Shown here: positions 1-9,126 of the stretch, one piece after another
Numbering within the stretch: position 1 is the stretch's first letter
How the letters are laid out: every line of letters begins with the position of its first letter
Assembly (NCBI RefSeq): GCF_024343575.1
Contig: NZ_RJUA01000002.1
Coordinates: 62,001-126,000, forward strand
Direction: 5' to 3'
DNA: 64,000 bases
Origin: Lacihabitans sp. LS3-19
GTDB lineage: Bacteria > Bacteroidota > Bacteroidia > Cytophagales > Spirosomataceae
Notes under the pieces: model-generated
Told to the model about the DNA's origin: nothing
The model's database searches: none
What the model saw: the letters and a program-made list of their open reading frames with translations, nothing else
Program-made: the position numbers and the translations under genes

Positions 1-585
1 ATATTGCTCTTGGTTGATGACAGGGTCTTTTTCGTCCATGTCCCAGCCAATAGCGGTAGGGTAGAATAAAATGTCAGCACCCATCAAAGATGTAATTCTG
101 GCAGCTTCAGGATACCACTGGTCCCAGCATATTAGTACACCGATCTTACCAAATTTAGTTTCCCAAACTTTATAACCTAGATCTCCTGGCGTAAAATAAA
201 ATTTTTCGTAATAGCCTGGATCATCAGGAATGTGCATTTTACGGTATTTCCCGAGGTAAGTTCCGTCTGCGTCGATTATAGCCGCAGTGTTATGATAAAG
301 TCCTTGAGCACGTTTTTCGAAAAGCGAAACTACTAAAACCACACCTAATTCTTTGGCTACAGTTTGCATAGTTTCTGTGGTTGGTCCAGGGATAGCTTCT
401 CCTAATTTGAAGTTTTCGTGGTCTTCTACATCACAAAAATAAAGCGAAGAAAACAACTCCTGTAAACAGATGATTTGAGCACCTTTAGCTGCCGCTTCTC
501 TGATTTTTATGATGGTTTTAGATATATTATCTTGCACATTATCAGTGCATGACATTTGAATAAGTCCTATGTTTACGTTTTTCAT
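1..585 (-). CDS. aguB: N-carbamoylputrescine amidase, C-terminal part beyond window edge
   Basis: Nitrilase-superfamily amidohydrolase that hydrolyses N-carbamoylputrescine to putrescine, CO2 and ammonia in the agmatine route of polyamine synthesis; cytosolic. The 195 visible residues start at an ATG (MKNVNIGLIQ) and run off the left edge; the family is about 290-300 aa. The catalytic triad is visible: E43 in LQELFSS, K116 in KYRKMHIPD and C153 in LICWDQWYPE. The stretch FYFTPGD with the WDQWYPEAAR block is typical of AguB rather than of other nitrilases. An agmatine deiminase gene would be expected just outside the window, but that cannot be seen. Family call is firm; substrate is by similarity. 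Confidence 0.85.
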   Translation of the reverse strand, partial: MKNVNIGLIQMSCTDNVQDNISKTIIKIREAAAKGAQIICLQELFSSLYFCDVEDHENFKLGEAIPGPTTETMQTVAKELGVVLVVSLFEKRAQGLYHNTAAIIDADGTYLGKYRKMHIPDDPGYYEKFYFTPGDLGYKVWETKFGKIGVLICWDQWYPEAARITSLMGADILFYPTAIGWDMDEKDPVINQEQY

Positions 586-596
586 TTTTTAATAAA

Positions 597-992
597 TTAC
601 CAAACTGTTTCTACTATATTTTGGTATAAATTGAATTTTTCGTCTTTTGTAATTATTTTGAGGTTATCAACCGCTGCAGTTGAAATTATTAATCTGTCAA
701 ATGGGTCTTTATGGTCGGAAAATTGCGGAAGCTTAATTAGATAATCTAAATACTTGCTTTCTAATTGAAGTACATTTATTCCTAAGATAATAAGAGTATT
801 TTCAATTTTTTCGATGGATAAATTGAAATTCAATTTCCCAATATTTGATTTAATAGCAATTTCGAATAAAGAGGTTTTGGAAATTGAACAAGGAGTGTTT
901 CGATTTTCGATTAAATTATAAGCAACTTCTGATAAACGAAGAGGGTCATTGAAAAACCAAATCAAAGCATGTGTGTCTATTAAATATGTCAT
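597..992 (-). CDS. vapC: VapC-type PIN-domain toxin
   Basis: A 131-aa PIN-domain protein, presumed to be an Mg-dependent ribonuclease that cleaves RNA and is neutralised by the protein encoded just upstream. Acidic active-site residues are visible: D6 in LIDTHALIW, E44 in TSLFEIAIK, and D96/D99 in KDPFDRLI, with D117 near the end. I chose the ATG whose ATGA overlaps the stop codon of the antitoxin gene; an in-frame TTG two codons earlier is possible but less likely. The overlap implies translational coupling. The reading frame is intact, so the toxin may be active, unlike the two broken toxins elsewhere in this window. RNA target unknown. Confidence 0.85.
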   Translation of the reverse strand: MTYLIDTHALIWFFNDPLRLSEVAYNLIENRNTPCSISKTSLFEIAIKSNIGKLNFNLSIEKIENTLIILGINVLQLESKYLDYLIKLPQFSDHKDPFDRLIISTAAVDNLKIITKDEKFNLYQNIVETVW

Positions 993-1204
993 GTCCAAAA
1001 CTCCTCAAGTTCAGTCAAAGGCTCGTCAAAATCGTCCGAAACTTCAAATTGACCTCTAAAAATACCCATTTTTCTTTTTCCAGAATTTTCGTTAACCTCT
1101 TCTTCTTCAAAAATAACTTTAACTTGAGCTTTTTTAATATTTTTAGGCAATTCATTTAAAATGATTTGACCATTTTCATAAATACCATTTATTGTAGTTG
1201 TCAT
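989..1204 (-). CDS. antitoxin of the VapC-type toxin
   Basis: A 71-aa protein whose N-terminal half (INGIYENGQIILNEL, then a KAQVKVIFEEEE strand) resembles the small AF2212/DUF104-like antitoxins that precede PIN toxins. The C-terminal half is acidic and ends in ELEEFWT; such tails usually wrap the toxin active site. It is the first gene of a two-gene leftward unit and overlaps the toxin start by 4 bp (ATGA). In such pairs the antitoxin or the complex usually represses its own promoter, which would lie in the 58 bp before the start; no clear operator is seen there. Function rests mainly on position and size. Confidence 0.75.
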   Translation of the reverse strand: MTTTINGIYENGQIILNELPKNIKKAQVKVIFEEEEVNENSGKRKMGIFRGQFEVSDDFDEPLTELEEFWT

Positions 1205-1262
1205 AAATCAAATTTTAATAGAACAAATCTAATGAATTATAGACAAAATTAATATTTTTAGA

Positions 1263-2333
1263 TTAAAATTTCACGCCAAATCTTTCCCCCAATTCTTCTA
1301 GACTTTCTACCACTTTATCTATCAAAGGAAGTCCAGAAACTAACCTTTCAGTTCTGAAATTTCGCTCTTGGTCGCCTGGTATTTGCACAGGATTGCCCTC
1401 AATATGTTTAGCAGAGCGAAATCTTTCTATCCATTTGTCCATATCTTTTTTAAATTCTTCCTTGGGTCTAAAACCGTCTATCCGCATTGCTCCTAAAAAA
1501 TGTCCCGTGCCTTTTCCAACTTGTTCGGCAGCTACTCCATGAAAACCAGCCGTAGCAAAAGGAGGAACCCATGGGCCGAAATTTGCACCAGAAAGTACGC
1601 CTGAAAAAATATCTACAACAGCCGCCAATCCATACCCTTTATGGCTTCCGTGCTCTCTATCGCCTCCCAATGGCAAAAGTCCGCCACCTTCTTTTACTGC
1701 ATTCGCATTGTCTGTTACGTCTCCGTTTTCGTCTTGGACCCAACCCAAAGGGGCGTTTAAGCCTTTTCTTTGTAGAATCTCCATTTTGCCATAAGCAACC
1801 GCAGTTGTGGCAAAATCTGCAAGAAAAGCTGGCTGGTTTCTTGCTGGGATAGCCACGGCGATAGGATTTGTACCTAAAAGCTTTTCTTTCGAGAATGTCG
1901 GGACAACTAAAGGTGCAGAATTTGTCATTGCCCAACCTATCATGTCATGCTCTATGGCATGTGAGGCATGGTAACCTGCAATACCAAAATGATTTGAGTT
2001 TTGTACTGATATCCAGCCACTTCCAGCTTTTTTGGCTTTTTTTATGGCGAGTTTCATTGCAAAAGGTGCAACAACCAAACCCAATCCACGGTCTCCGTCA
2101 ACTGTTGCGGTGCTGGGTGTTTCATGCACTATTTTTATGTTTGGATTTGGGTTTAATCTGCCATGATCAAAAAGTCTAACATAACCTGCTAAACGAGCCA
2201 CGCCATGTGAGTCTACACCATTTAAATCGGCATTTATGAGCACGTCTGCGGCTAATTTGGCATCTTTTGGAGAGCAACCTATGCTTTTAAATATTTTTTC
2301 TGTAAATTTTCTTACTCTTTCTGAAGAATACAT
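1263..2333 (-). CDS. Ldh2-family malate/lactate/ureidoglycolate-type dehydrogenase
   Basis: NAD(P)-dependent 2-hydroxyacid dehydrogenase of the Ldh2 family (PF02615), a fold unrelated to classical LDH/MDH. Family signatures visible are the DLNGVDSHGVARLAGYV block with its conserved histidine, SNHFGIAGYHA, MTNSAPLVVP with the GTNPIAVAIPA nucleotide-binding segment, and HKGYGLAAVVDIFSGVLSGA. I place the start at the ATG giving MYSSERVRKF (about 356 aa, the usual family length). An in-frame start 24 codons upstream exists, but its extra residues look non-coding. Substrate cannot be told from sequence: malate, lactate, ureidoglycolate and sulfolactate enzymes all share these motifs. It stands alone, with its start 127 bp from a divergent gene. 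Confidence 0.85.
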   Translation of the reverse strand: MYSSERVRKFTEKIFKSIGCSPKDAKLAADVLINADLNGVDSHGVARLAGYVRLFDHGRLNPNPNIKIVHETPSTATVDGDRGLGLVVAPFAMKLAIKKAKKAGSGWISVQNSNHFGIAGYHASHAIEHDMIGWAMTNSAPLVVPTFSKEKLLGTNPIAVAIPARNQPAFLADFATTAVAYGKMEILQRKGLNAPLGWVQDENGDVTDNANAVKEGGGLLPLGGDREHGSHKGYGLAAVVDIFSGVLSGANFGPWVPPFATAGFHGVAAEQVGKGTGHFLGAMRIDGFRPKEEFKKDMDKWIERFRSAKHIEGNPVQIPGDQERNFRTERLVSGLPLIDKVVESLEELGERFGVKF

Positions 2334-2460
2334 CGCTATTGATTTTCGAGATGCGAAATTATTAAATTTAAAATAGGAATTTGAATTTGGAAAAAAAGAA
2401 ATCACAAAAAATGAAGTTTTTCGGTCAAAATATCGTTATTTGAAGTAAATAATCACAAGT

Positions 2461-4029
2461 ATGAAAAAATTAAAAACTACACTTTTATTAATAGGTTTGT
2501 TTTCAACGGTTTTTGCTCAAAATATTAAAAAAGTTGATGCGAAAATTGAAAAAGTTACCGTTTTTCTTCAGCAAGCCCAAATAGAAAACTCAGTAAATAC
2601 CACCATTCCTGCAGGATCTTCTAAAATAATTGTAGAAGAAATTGCAAATTCTATTGACATAAATAGTATTCAAGTTGAGGGGAAAGGAGATTTTACACTT
2701 TTGGGTGTGAAATACAGCCCAAATCACCTAAATAATAAATTGTACGCTTACCAGGATTCAATACAGCGACTACAGGCTGATATTGAAAACTTAGAAATGC
2801 TCCTCAAAGTGGCAGAGAATGAAGAAAAAATGATTATGGCCAATGCCAATGTTAAAAGTGAAAAAGATGGACTTTTACCTGAGGATTTGAAAGAAATGAT
2901 TGATTTTTTTAGGTTAAAACTTACTGAAGTAGGAGCGAGGCGATTACAGATATTGAGGCAAATTCAACCTCTGAAAGACAAAAAAACAAGGCTAGAGAAA
3001 CAGTTGGCAGAAATTAGAAATATAAGTTTACCATTGGGGGAGATAGAACTTACTATTTCCGCATTAAAACCAACTGCCGCAAATTTGAAAATAACTTACG
3101 TCGCTTATAATGCAGGTTGGTCTCCAAATTATGATTTAAGAGTTAAAGATTTAAAAAGTCCAGTAAGCATTGCCTATAAAGCTAATGTTTTTCAAAATAC
3201 TGGAGTAGATTGGAACAATGTAAAACTGTCTTTATCTACTTCAAATCCTTCTGTTTCTGGTCAAAAATCAGAATTATATCCGCAATATCTAAGTTTTTAT
3301 GTGCCTCCCGTACCTTACGAACGTAATGTGAAAATGGCAAAAATGGATGATGTTATGTCAATGGCTGCTCCAATGGCCGAAATGACTAGCTCTGCAAATA
3401 TGGTTTCAGTTGTTCAAACTTCGCTTTCTGTAAATTTCGACATAAGTGCTACCTATACAATCCCTACGGGCAGACAACCTGAGATAGTGGAGATACAAAA
3501 CCTACAAGTGGAGGCTGATTATAAAAGTGTAATTGCTCCCAAACTTGATTTAAATGCTTTTTTGGTAGCTGAACTTAAAGATTGGGAAAAATTGCACTTA
3601 CTATCTGGAGAAGCCAATGTGTATTTTGAAAATAAATTCATTGGGAAAACCTATATCAATGAGCAGAGTGTAGATAATAAACTTAAATTGAGTATAGGAA
3701 AAGATCTTAGAATAATAGGCAAAAGAGAGGAATTGGCGGACTTTAAAGCAAGAAAAACCTTTGGTTCTAATATTAAAGAAAGTTTTGGATATCAACTTTC
3801 TGTGAGAAATACCAAATCAGAAAGTGTAAAAATAGTTTTAGAAGACCAAATTCCTGTTTCTCAAGATTCTGATATTGAGGTTTCTATAGATGATATTCAA
3901 GGAGGTTTGATTGAACAAAATACTGGAAAAGTTACATGGGAGTTTGATTTGGCACCTGCTCAAAACAAAGAAGTATTAATGAAATATACTGTTAAATATC
4001 CAAAAGATAAAAGGATAAATAATTTGTAA
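2461..4029 (+). CDS. DUF4139/DUF4140 domain envelope protein
   Basis: Exported protein of 522 aa with a clear signal peptide (KLKTTLLLIGLFSTVFAQ). An N-terminal DUF4140-like strand region (KKVDAKIEKVTVFLQQAQIE) is followed by a helical, likely coiled-coil segment at about residues 90-190. A DUF4139 beta domain fills the C-terminal half (ITYVAYNAGWSPNYDLRV, TYTIPTGRQPEIVEIQ, and a final QNKEVLMKYTVKYPKD). Relatives are often named mucoidy inhibitor A, but no biochemical role is established. It is followed after 1 bp by the DUF502 gene and then by another exported protein, so three genes probably share one transcript. Family assignment is firm, function unknown. Confidence 0.85.
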   Translation: MKKLKTTLLLIGLFSTVFAQNIKKVDAKIEKVTVFLQQAQIENSVNTTIPAGSSKIIVEEIANSIDINSIQVEGKGDFTLLGVKYSPNHLNNKLYAYQDSIQRLQADIENLEMLLKVAENEEKMIMANANVKSEKDGLLPEDLKEMIDFFRLKLTEVGARRLQILRQIQPLKDKKTRLEKQLAEIRNISLPLGEIELTISALKPTAANLKITYVAYNAGWSPNYDLRVKDLKSPVSIAYKANVFQNTGVDWNNVKLSLSTSNPSVSGQKSELYPQYLSFYVPPVPYERNVKMAKMDDVMSMAAPMAEMTSSANMVSVVQTSLSVNFDISATYTIPTGRQPEIVEIQNLQVEADYKSVIAPKLDLNAFLVAELKDWEKLHLLSGEANVYFENKFIGKTYINEQSVDNKLKLSIGKDLRIIGKREELADFKARKTFGSNIKESFGYQLSVRNTKSESVKIVLEDQIPVSQDSDIEVSIDDIQGGLIEQNTGKVTWEFDLAPAQNKEVLMKYTVKYPKDKRINNL

Positions 4030-4030
4030 A

Positions 4031-4642
4031 ATGGAAGATAGATTAGGTAGACTTATTAACAAATTCTTCGGTTATTTTATCCGAGGTTTGTTATTTGTGG
4101 CTCCGTTGGGATTTACTATTTTGATTCTGTATAGTGCATTTGATTTTGTAGATGGATTGGTGAGAATTAATTTCACTTGGGATCAGCCCAACCAAAAAAT
4201 ATTTATCCCTGGTTTAGGCTTTTTGATAGTTCTTTTTGGTACGGCACTTATAGGTTTTGTTTTTACGAGACTTTTACCACAAACCATTCAAAATTGGCTT
4301 GAAAATGGCATAAAACATTTGCCAATAGTTAAGATTTTTTATACTGCTTTTAAAGACTTGATTTCGGCTTTTGTTGGAGATAAAAAGAAATTTACAACTG
4401 GGGTTTTAGTGACTATAAATAAGGAATCAAATATTAAAAAGTTAGGCTTTTTGACGCAGGAAGAGTTAAATGTTTTTAATTTGCCAGACATGGTTTCAGT
4501 ATATTGCCCACACAGTTATGCTTTTTCTGGTGAAATGTTTATTGTGCCTAAAGAACAAGTTCAAATTTTAAATATTTCGAGTGCAGAAGTGATGAAAATC
4601 ATCGTTTCTGGAGGCGTTTCTATATCAGATACACAGCAATGA
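4031..4642 (+). CDS. DUF502 family inner-membrane protein
   Basis: 203-aa protein with two transmembrane helices (about residues 15-35 and 55-80), the latter ending in a TALIGFVFTRLLP turn. A soluble part carries the family hallmarks KHLPIVKIFYTAFKDL and, near the end, VYCPHSYAFSGEMFIVPKEQV. DUF502 (PF04367) proteins occur widely in bacteria and plants; the plant COV proteins affect vascular patterning, but no bacterial mechanism is established. Its last four bases (ATGA) overlap the next gene, so translation is likely coupled to it. Length matches the family. Confidence 0.85.
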   Translation: MEDRLGRLINKFFGYFIRGLLFVAPLGFTILILYSAFDFVDGLVRINFTWDQPNQKIFIPGLGFLIVLFGTALIGFVFTRLLPQTIQNWLENGIKHLPIVKIFYTAFKDLISAFVGDKKKFTTGVLVTINKESNIKKLGFLTQEELNVFNLPDMVSVYCPHSYAFSGEMFIVPKEQVQILNISSAEVMKIIVSGGVSISDTQQ

Positions 4643-5229
4643 AAACAATTATTACATTTTTCTTTTTAGCATTAACATTTTCTGTTTTTGCCCAGGAACC
4701 ACATCAAAAACAAGCTTTAGAAATTGAAGAATTGTTAGAAAAAAATAACCCTGAGCAATTTAGAAGTATCCGCAGGAAATCTAATTATTTGGTTTTGAAT
4801 AATTATCGGAGTGGCAAAAGGAGAAGATATTATGAAGGGCAATTGTTGGCTTTCAAGACCAAAGAAGGGCAGTTTTTTCAAGAAGAAATAAACGAAATTG
4901 GAGATAGTACCATAACGGTTTTATTTTACAATACCATTGAAAGAAAGCTTGAAACGCATATTATTCCTATTAAAAACATTTCGAAAGTTTACCGAAGGGA
5001 AGTTTATAAGGGCATTCGCTGGGGATTGGGGGTAGGGAGTTTAGCCGCATTGCTACCTCTTGGGTATGATTGGATATATTTTAATAAATTACCTTGGCAG
5101 AATACACAAGCACTCATAATGATTCCTGCTATCCAAGCAGGCGTAATTTTGTTAAATAACCGTTCCAAGTTTTTTAATGGCATTAAATTGAATGATAATA
5201 AGCAATTAAAGATTTTTAAGAGTTTATAA
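4639..5229 (+). CDS. exported protein of unknown function
   Basis: 196-aa protein with a signal peptide (TIITFFFLALTFSVFAQ) and no recognised catalytic motif. The mature part is basic in its first half (RSIRRKSNYLVLNNYRSGKR) and has a predicted hydrophobic stretch near residues 130-165. It overlaps the upstream DUF502 gene by ATGA and ends only 3 bp from the convergent serine dehydratase stop, so it closes a three-gene unit with the DUF4139 protein. Membrane or periplasmic location is likely; function unknown. Confidence 0.75.
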   Translation: MKTIITFFFLALTFSVFAQEPHQKQALEIEELLEKNNPEQFRSIRRKSNYLVLNNYRSGKRRRYYEGQLLAFKTKEGQFFQEEINEIGDSTITVLFYNTIERKLETHIIPIKNISKVYRREVYKGIRWGLGVGSLAALLPLGYDWIYFNKLPWQNTQALIMIPAIQAGVILLNNRSKFFNGIKLNDNKQLKIFKSL

Positions 5230-5232
5230 ATT

Positions 5233-6630
5233 TTAACAATCAATAGAATTTACTGCAATAGCCAATCCCCCTTTTGATGTTTCCTTGTATTTTGTATTCA
5301 TGTCTTTGGCTGTTTGCCACATAGTAGCTATTACTTTGTCCAAAGGAACTTTAGTGTCTTTTGGATCAGTGCCTAAAGCAATCTCAGCGGCTGTTATGGC
5401 CTTTATGGCTCCCATTGAATTTCTCTCGATACAAGGAATTTGAACTAGGCCATTTATTGGGTCACAAGTTAAGCCTAAATGATGCTCCATCGCTATTTCG
5501 GCAGCTACCAAAACCTGCTCAGGGCTTCCTCCTAATAATTCACAAAGTGCCGCTGCCGCCATTGCTGAAGATACACCTATTTCAGCCTGACAACCGCCCA
5601 TGGCAGCCGAAATTGTTGAACCTTTTTTAAATATACTCCCAATTTCACCCGCAACCATCAAAAATTTTTTAATCTCGGGAAATCCTGCATTGTGATTTTC
5701 GATCATTAAATAATACATTAGAACTGCAGGAATAACTCCAGAACTGCCATTGGTGGGAGCGGTTACCACTTTTCCTAGTGAGGCATTTACCTCATTTACA
5801 CCAATAGCAAAACAACTTACCCACTTGAGAATCTGCCTGAATTGGACTTTGGTTTTTCTTAATTTCTTAAGCCATTCAAGTGTATTTTTGCAATTCTGCG
5901 GACCATTTAAACTTAAATAAAAATCATTTGCTCTTCTTTTAACATTCAAACCACCTGGCAATACACCGCTCGTCATGCATCCATTGAATAAGCATTGAGC
6001 CATTGTGTCCCAAATTTTTTCTAATTGAATTTCTATAAATTCAGAAGAATGAAGTGAAAGTTCGTTTTGTAATACTATTTCCGAAATGGCGAGCTGCTTT
6101 TCTTTGCAATAGTTTAATAATTCAGCACCATTTTGAATAGGAAATGGAATGCTTTTAACCAGTATATTTTGGGCTTCTTCGTTTTCTTTGATTACAAATC
6201 CACCTCCGATGGAATAAAATACTTCATTAACTTCAACTCCATTAATTTTTGCAATAAATTTCATTCCGTTTGAATGAAAAGGGAGCGTTTTCTTCAAGAA
6301 AAGAATGTTTTTTTCAAGGCTAAAAGGAACATGATGCTTTTTGCCTATATAAATAGTTTTCGAATTTTTGATTTCTTCTAATATCTCAGGTATCCTATCA
6401 GGATTTATCTCTTCAGGTATTTCACCACTTAATCCTAAAGCCAAAGCTACATCTGTGGCATGTCCAATTCCTGTTAAGGATAAAGAGCCATATAACTCTA
6501 TTATAATACTTGTTATAATACCTTCCGATTCTTCAATAAATCTGTTGGCAGCTTTCCAAGGGCCTAGTGTATGTGAACTTGAAGGGCCAATGCCAATCTT
6601 TAACATATCAAAAATTGATATTATTTCCAT
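5233..6630 (-). CDS. sdaA: L-serine ammonia-lyase, iron-sulfur type, single chain
   Basis: Converts L-serine to pyruvate and ammonia using a [4Fe-4S] cluster; cytosolic. The 465-aa chain carries beta and alpha domains in one polypeptide, as in enterobacterial SdaA (about 455 aa). The start is [20 protein letters not shown], which is the classical family opening. Three cysteines in the expected positions can ligate the cluster: C347 in [12 protein letters not shown]389 in [10 protein letters not shown] and C400 in QIPCIERN. The [18 protein letters not shown] block is also typical. It is monocistronic, divergent from aroA, and converges with the preceding exported protein. Confidence 0.95.
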   Translation of the reverse strand: MEIISIFDMLKIGIGPSSSHTLGPWKAANRFIEESEGIITSIIIELYGSLSLTGIGHATDVALALGLSGEIPEEINPDRIPEILEEIKNSKTIYIGKKHHVPFSLEKNILFLKKTLPFHSNGMKFIAKINGVEVNEVFYSIGGGFVIKENEEAQNILVKSIPFPIQNGAELLNYCKEKQLAISEIVLQNELSLHSSEFIEIQLEKIWDTMAQCLFNGCMTSGVLPGGLNVKRRANDFYLSLNGPQNCKNTLEWLKKLRKTKVQFRQILKWVSCFAIGVNEVNASLGKVVTAPTNGSSGVIPAVLMYYLMIENHNAGFPEIKKFLMVAGEIGSIFKKGSTISAAMGGCQAEIGVSSAMAAAALCELLGGSPEQVLVAAEIAMEHHLGLTCDPINGLVQIPCIERNSMGAIKAITAAEIALGTDPKDTKVPLDKVIATMWQTAKDMNTKYKETSKGGLAIAVNSIDC

Positions 6631-6715
6631 TTCGAAGATTTTAGATTTTTAGTTTGTTCCCATAAAATTGCATAGTTTTAACCAAATATTAAGCAATATC
6701 TTTAAAATGTTAATT

Positions 6716-6723
6716 TATCTTTG
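6716..6723 (+). promoter_or_regulatory. candidate -7 promoter element before aroA
   Basis: TATCTTTG matches the TAnnTTTG -7 consensus known for the Bacteroidota primary sigma factor and lies 26 bp before the aroA start. No TTTG -33 element is present at 19-21 bp upstream, so this is a half-match only. Confidence 0.4.
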
Positions 6724-6749
6724 CGGTTCAGAAAACAAAAGGTATTTTA

Positions 6750-7988
6750 ATGCATCGTATTTTAGTAAAAAAACAATCGGGTTTATTTAAAGAAAGAATC
6801 AGCCTAGCCTCCTCAAAAAGTGAAAGTAACAGAGCCTTGATAATTAATGCCTTAGCTGGGTTTTCGGGTTCTTTAGAAAATCTTTCTTCGGCCAGAGATA
6901 CCCAAACGATGATAAGGCTTTTAAAGTCAGAAGACAAAATTGCCGATGTTTTAGATGCAGGAACAACCATGCGATTTCTGACGGCATATTTTGCTGTAAC
7001 CAATCAAAATAAAACCATGACCGGCACAGCAAGAATGTGTGAAAGGCCGATTGGGATTTTGGTAGATGCATTAAAAACATTAGGTGCAGAGATTGAATAT
7101 CAGGACAAAGATGGCTATCCGCCCTTAAATATCAAAGGATTTAAAAATCAATTGGTCAACGAGATTTTTATAAAGGGAGATGTTAGTAGTCAATATATTT
7201 CGGCTCTTTTGATGATAGCTCCTATGCTTGAAAATGGTTTAGTGATAAATTTGACAGGCGAAATAGGCTCAATACCTTACATTAAAATGACCATCAGACA
7301 AATGGAGGCATTTGGTGTAAATGTGGACGAAGATTGGGAAAATAAACGTCTCAGTGTCAAAAATCAGAAGTATAAGGCTGTAAACTATCAAATAGAATCT
7401 GACTGGTCGGGAGCATCTTATTGGTATTCGATTGTTGCAATGGCGGAAAATCCAAAAGTGGAAATCGAACTTTTAGGATTGAAAGAAAATTCTTTGCAAG
7501 GTGATAGTGTAATTGTGGATATCATGGATCAGTTGGGCGTGGAAAGTACTTTTACGAAAGAGGGAGTGTTACTAAAAAAGATACCAGCAAAAGAAAATTT
7601 AGAATGGGATTTTACAAATTGCCCTGATTTAGCTCAAACTGTAGCTGTAGTTTTAGTCGCAAAAAATATTCCAGGTGTATTTACGGGTGTAGAAAGCTTA
7701 AAAATCAAAGAAACGGATAGGATTAAAGCTCTTCAAAACGAATTGGCTAAAATAGGAGGGAGTTTGGTTGAAGTGGAGGCCAATACCCGTTATGAAGTAA
7801 ATGTAACAGGAGAATGGACTTCAACGCCAACTATTGACACTTACGACGATCACCGAATGGCTATGGCATTTGCTCCTTTGGCAATGCTGAAAGATGTAAT
7901 AATTGAAGAACCGGGTGTAGTTGCAAAATCTTATCCGAGTTATTGGGAAGATTTAGCGAAAATAGTGGTTTTGGAGGAAATGAATTAA
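6750..7988 (+). CDS. aroA: 3-phosphoshikimate 1-carboxyvinyltransferase (EPSP synthase)
   Basis: Transfers enolpyruvate from PEP to shikimate 3-phosphate, the sixth step of the shikimate pathway to aromatic amino acids. The 412-aa length fits the family. Visible motifs are LASSKSESNRALIINALAG (substrate-binding lysine, serine and arginine), DAGTTMRFLTAYFA, KGDVSSQYISALLM, VESLKIKETDRIKAL, and the C-terminal DDHRMAMAFAPLA. The first region has DAGTTMRF rather than the NAGTxxR of enterobacterial enzymes, a variant common in Bacteroidota. It is followed closely by a small exported protein, probably on the same transcript. Confidence 0.95.
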   Translation: MHRILVKKQSGLFKERISLASSKSESNRALIINALAGFSGSLENLSSARDTQTMIRLLKSEDKIADVLDAGTTMRFLTAYFAVTNQNKTMTGTARMCERPIGILVDALKTLGAEIEYQDKDGYPPLNIKGFKNQLVNEIFIKGDVSSQYISALLMIAPMLENGLVINLTGEIGSIPYIKMTIRQMEAFGVNVDEDWENKRLSVKNQKYKAVNYQIESDWSGASYWYSIVAMAENPKVEIELLGLKENSLQGDSVIVDIMDQLGVESTFTKEGVLLKKIPAKENLEWDFTNCPDLAQTVAVVLVAKNIPGVFTGVESLKIKETDRIKALQNELAKIGGSLVEVEANTRYEVNVTGEWTSTPTIDTYDDHRMAMAFAPLAMLKDVIIEEPGVVAKSYPSYWEDLAKIVVLEEMN

Positions 7989-8000
7989 TTGATAATGAAT

Positions 8001-8540
8001 ATGAAAAAGGCCTTGATAGTTCTGTTGTTTGTTTTTTCGAAAACTTTGTTTGCTCAAGAGGTAGAAAACATAAAGGACAGTGTAGTAGTTAAAGAACCTA
8101 TTATTCTTAATCAAAAAGCCTATTCAATAACTATTCCTGATGGTTGGAAGATTCAGGACAATTGTACCAATGATTTATGTAGCCTGCTTTCTCCCAGAGA
8201 TACGCTTGGTTCTTATGATAGATTTACCGAAAATATAAATTTTACTGTAAATAAACTGCCTAGCCCGAGCTATACTGTCGATAAATACGCTCAATATTCA
8301 ATAACTTATTTACCATCAGTTGTGAAAAATTTTAAAGTTATTGAAAAAAAGAAACTGCGTTCGAATGCTTATTTATTGACCTATAAAGGTGAGAAGAGTG
8401 GCTTTGCACAAACTTGGAGACAGTTTTATTATACAAAAAACGCCAAAGTGTACATTGTGACTTTTGCTTGTGAAACTGATAAGTACGAATATTATCTTCC
8501 TATTATTGATCCCTATTTGAGTAGTTTTAAGTTGAAGTGA
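8001..8540 (+). CDS. exported protein of unknown function
   Basis: About 179 aa with a signal peptide (KKALIVLLFVFSKTLFAQ). Starts are possible at the TTG at 7989 and the ATGs at 7995 and 8001; I chose 8001 because it gives a compact signal peptide. The mature protein has a YSITIPDGWKIQ opening, a CTNDLCSLLSPRD segment with two cysteines that could form a disulfide, and an aromatic-rich tail. This layout resembles PsbP-like or DUF1795-type small periplasmic proteins, but I cannot assign it. It begins 12 bp after aroA. Confidence 0.7.
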   Translation: MKKALIVLLFVFSKTLFAQEVENIKDSVVVKEPIILNQKAYSITIPDGWKIQDNCTNDLCSLLSPRDTLGSYDRFTENINFTVNKLPSPSYTVDKYAQYSITYLPSVVKNFKVIEKKKLRSNAYLLTYKGEKSGFAQTWRQFYYTKNAKVYIVTFACETDKYEYYLPIIDPYLSSFKLK

Positions 8541-8541
8541 C

Positions 8542-8838
8542 CTACTTTTTGAATTTCCCCTTTATTTGACGGTTATCAAAAAGAGTGATGATTTCCAATT
8601 CATCTATTTCGAAGTTTACTCAATAATATAACGAGGTTTGTTTAGTAACTATACATTTAAATAGTCCTTTGAATTCTTTTGATTGTGGACAACTATATGG
8701 TAATTCTGAAATTTGATTTATTTTGCCAAATAGTTTTTTTAAGAAATCTTCTTTTACTTTGCGACTTCAAATTTCTTCTAAATAAGCTAGTAAATCAAGA
8801 ATTTTATGTTCTGCTATTTCAGAAATAAAAACTTTCAT
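8542..8838 (-). pseudogene. decayed RelE/ParE-family toxin with two TGA stops
   Basis: Reading leftward from the ATG at 8838 gives MKVFISEIAEHKILDLLAYL followed by EEI, a TGA, then SRKVKEDFLKKLFGKINQI and further on KQTSLYY, a second TGA, then VNFEIDELEIITLFDNRQ. This is a normal 98-residue RelE/ParE-like toxin (the LFDNRQ ending is characteristic) interrupted twice in the same frame. The ATG overlaps the antitoxin stop codon by one base, so gene order is that of a functional pair. The first TGA sits where a tryptophan (TGG) would be natural and the second could come from CGA, so two point mutations explain the loss. No frameshift is needed to read it through. Confidence 0.85.
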
Positions 8839-9056
8839 TAGGAGACTTTTCTAATAAAATCTTCAAAAGGAATTCTTAATCCTGAATCAAGTTGATTGAT
8901 TCCATGCTTGATTTCTGTTTTTTCATCTTCAGTTAATTCAGACCAGAAATCTTTTTCTTTGTTAATTAAAATCGATGTTAGGCTTTTAATCAAGTCTTGG
9001 TTTTCAATTTCCAGAATTATCTTTACTAGCTCAATTTTAGAAGTTTGTAAATCCAT
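8838..9056 (-). CDS. orphan antitoxin of the decayed RelE-type toxin
   Basis: Intact 72-aa protein (MDLQTSKIELVKIILEIE) with two predicted helices and the segment SELTEDEKTEIKHGINQLDSG. This pattern is common to Bacteroidota antitoxins that precede RelE/ParE-like toxins, and the C-terminal part would bind the toxin. Its stop codon overlaps the start of the broken toxin by one base. Survival of the antitoxin while the toxin has died is expected if the antitoxin blocks related toxins or represses a promoter, or if the loss is recent. Confidence 0.75.
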   Translation of the reverse strand: MDLQTSKIELVKIILEIENQDLIKSLTSILINKEKDFWSELTEDEKTEIKHGINQLDSGLRIPFEDFIRKVS

Positions 9057-9126
9057 TTTGTTGTTTTTTATTCAAATTTAGTGAAACTTTTCAAACTTTA
9101 TAAACGATTAAAAAATAAATAGAGCC

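Noticed and set aside
2334-2405. 24-codon N-terminal extension of the Ldh2-family protein
   Set aside because: The extension is low-complexity and the family begins at the internal ATG.
8542-8838. TGA read as an amino acid (recoding) in the toxin
   Set aside because: Many genes in the window end in TGA, including ATGA overlaps with the next start, and no selenocysteine-type structure is seen. Plain decay is simpler, and the second broken toxin also has a frameshift.
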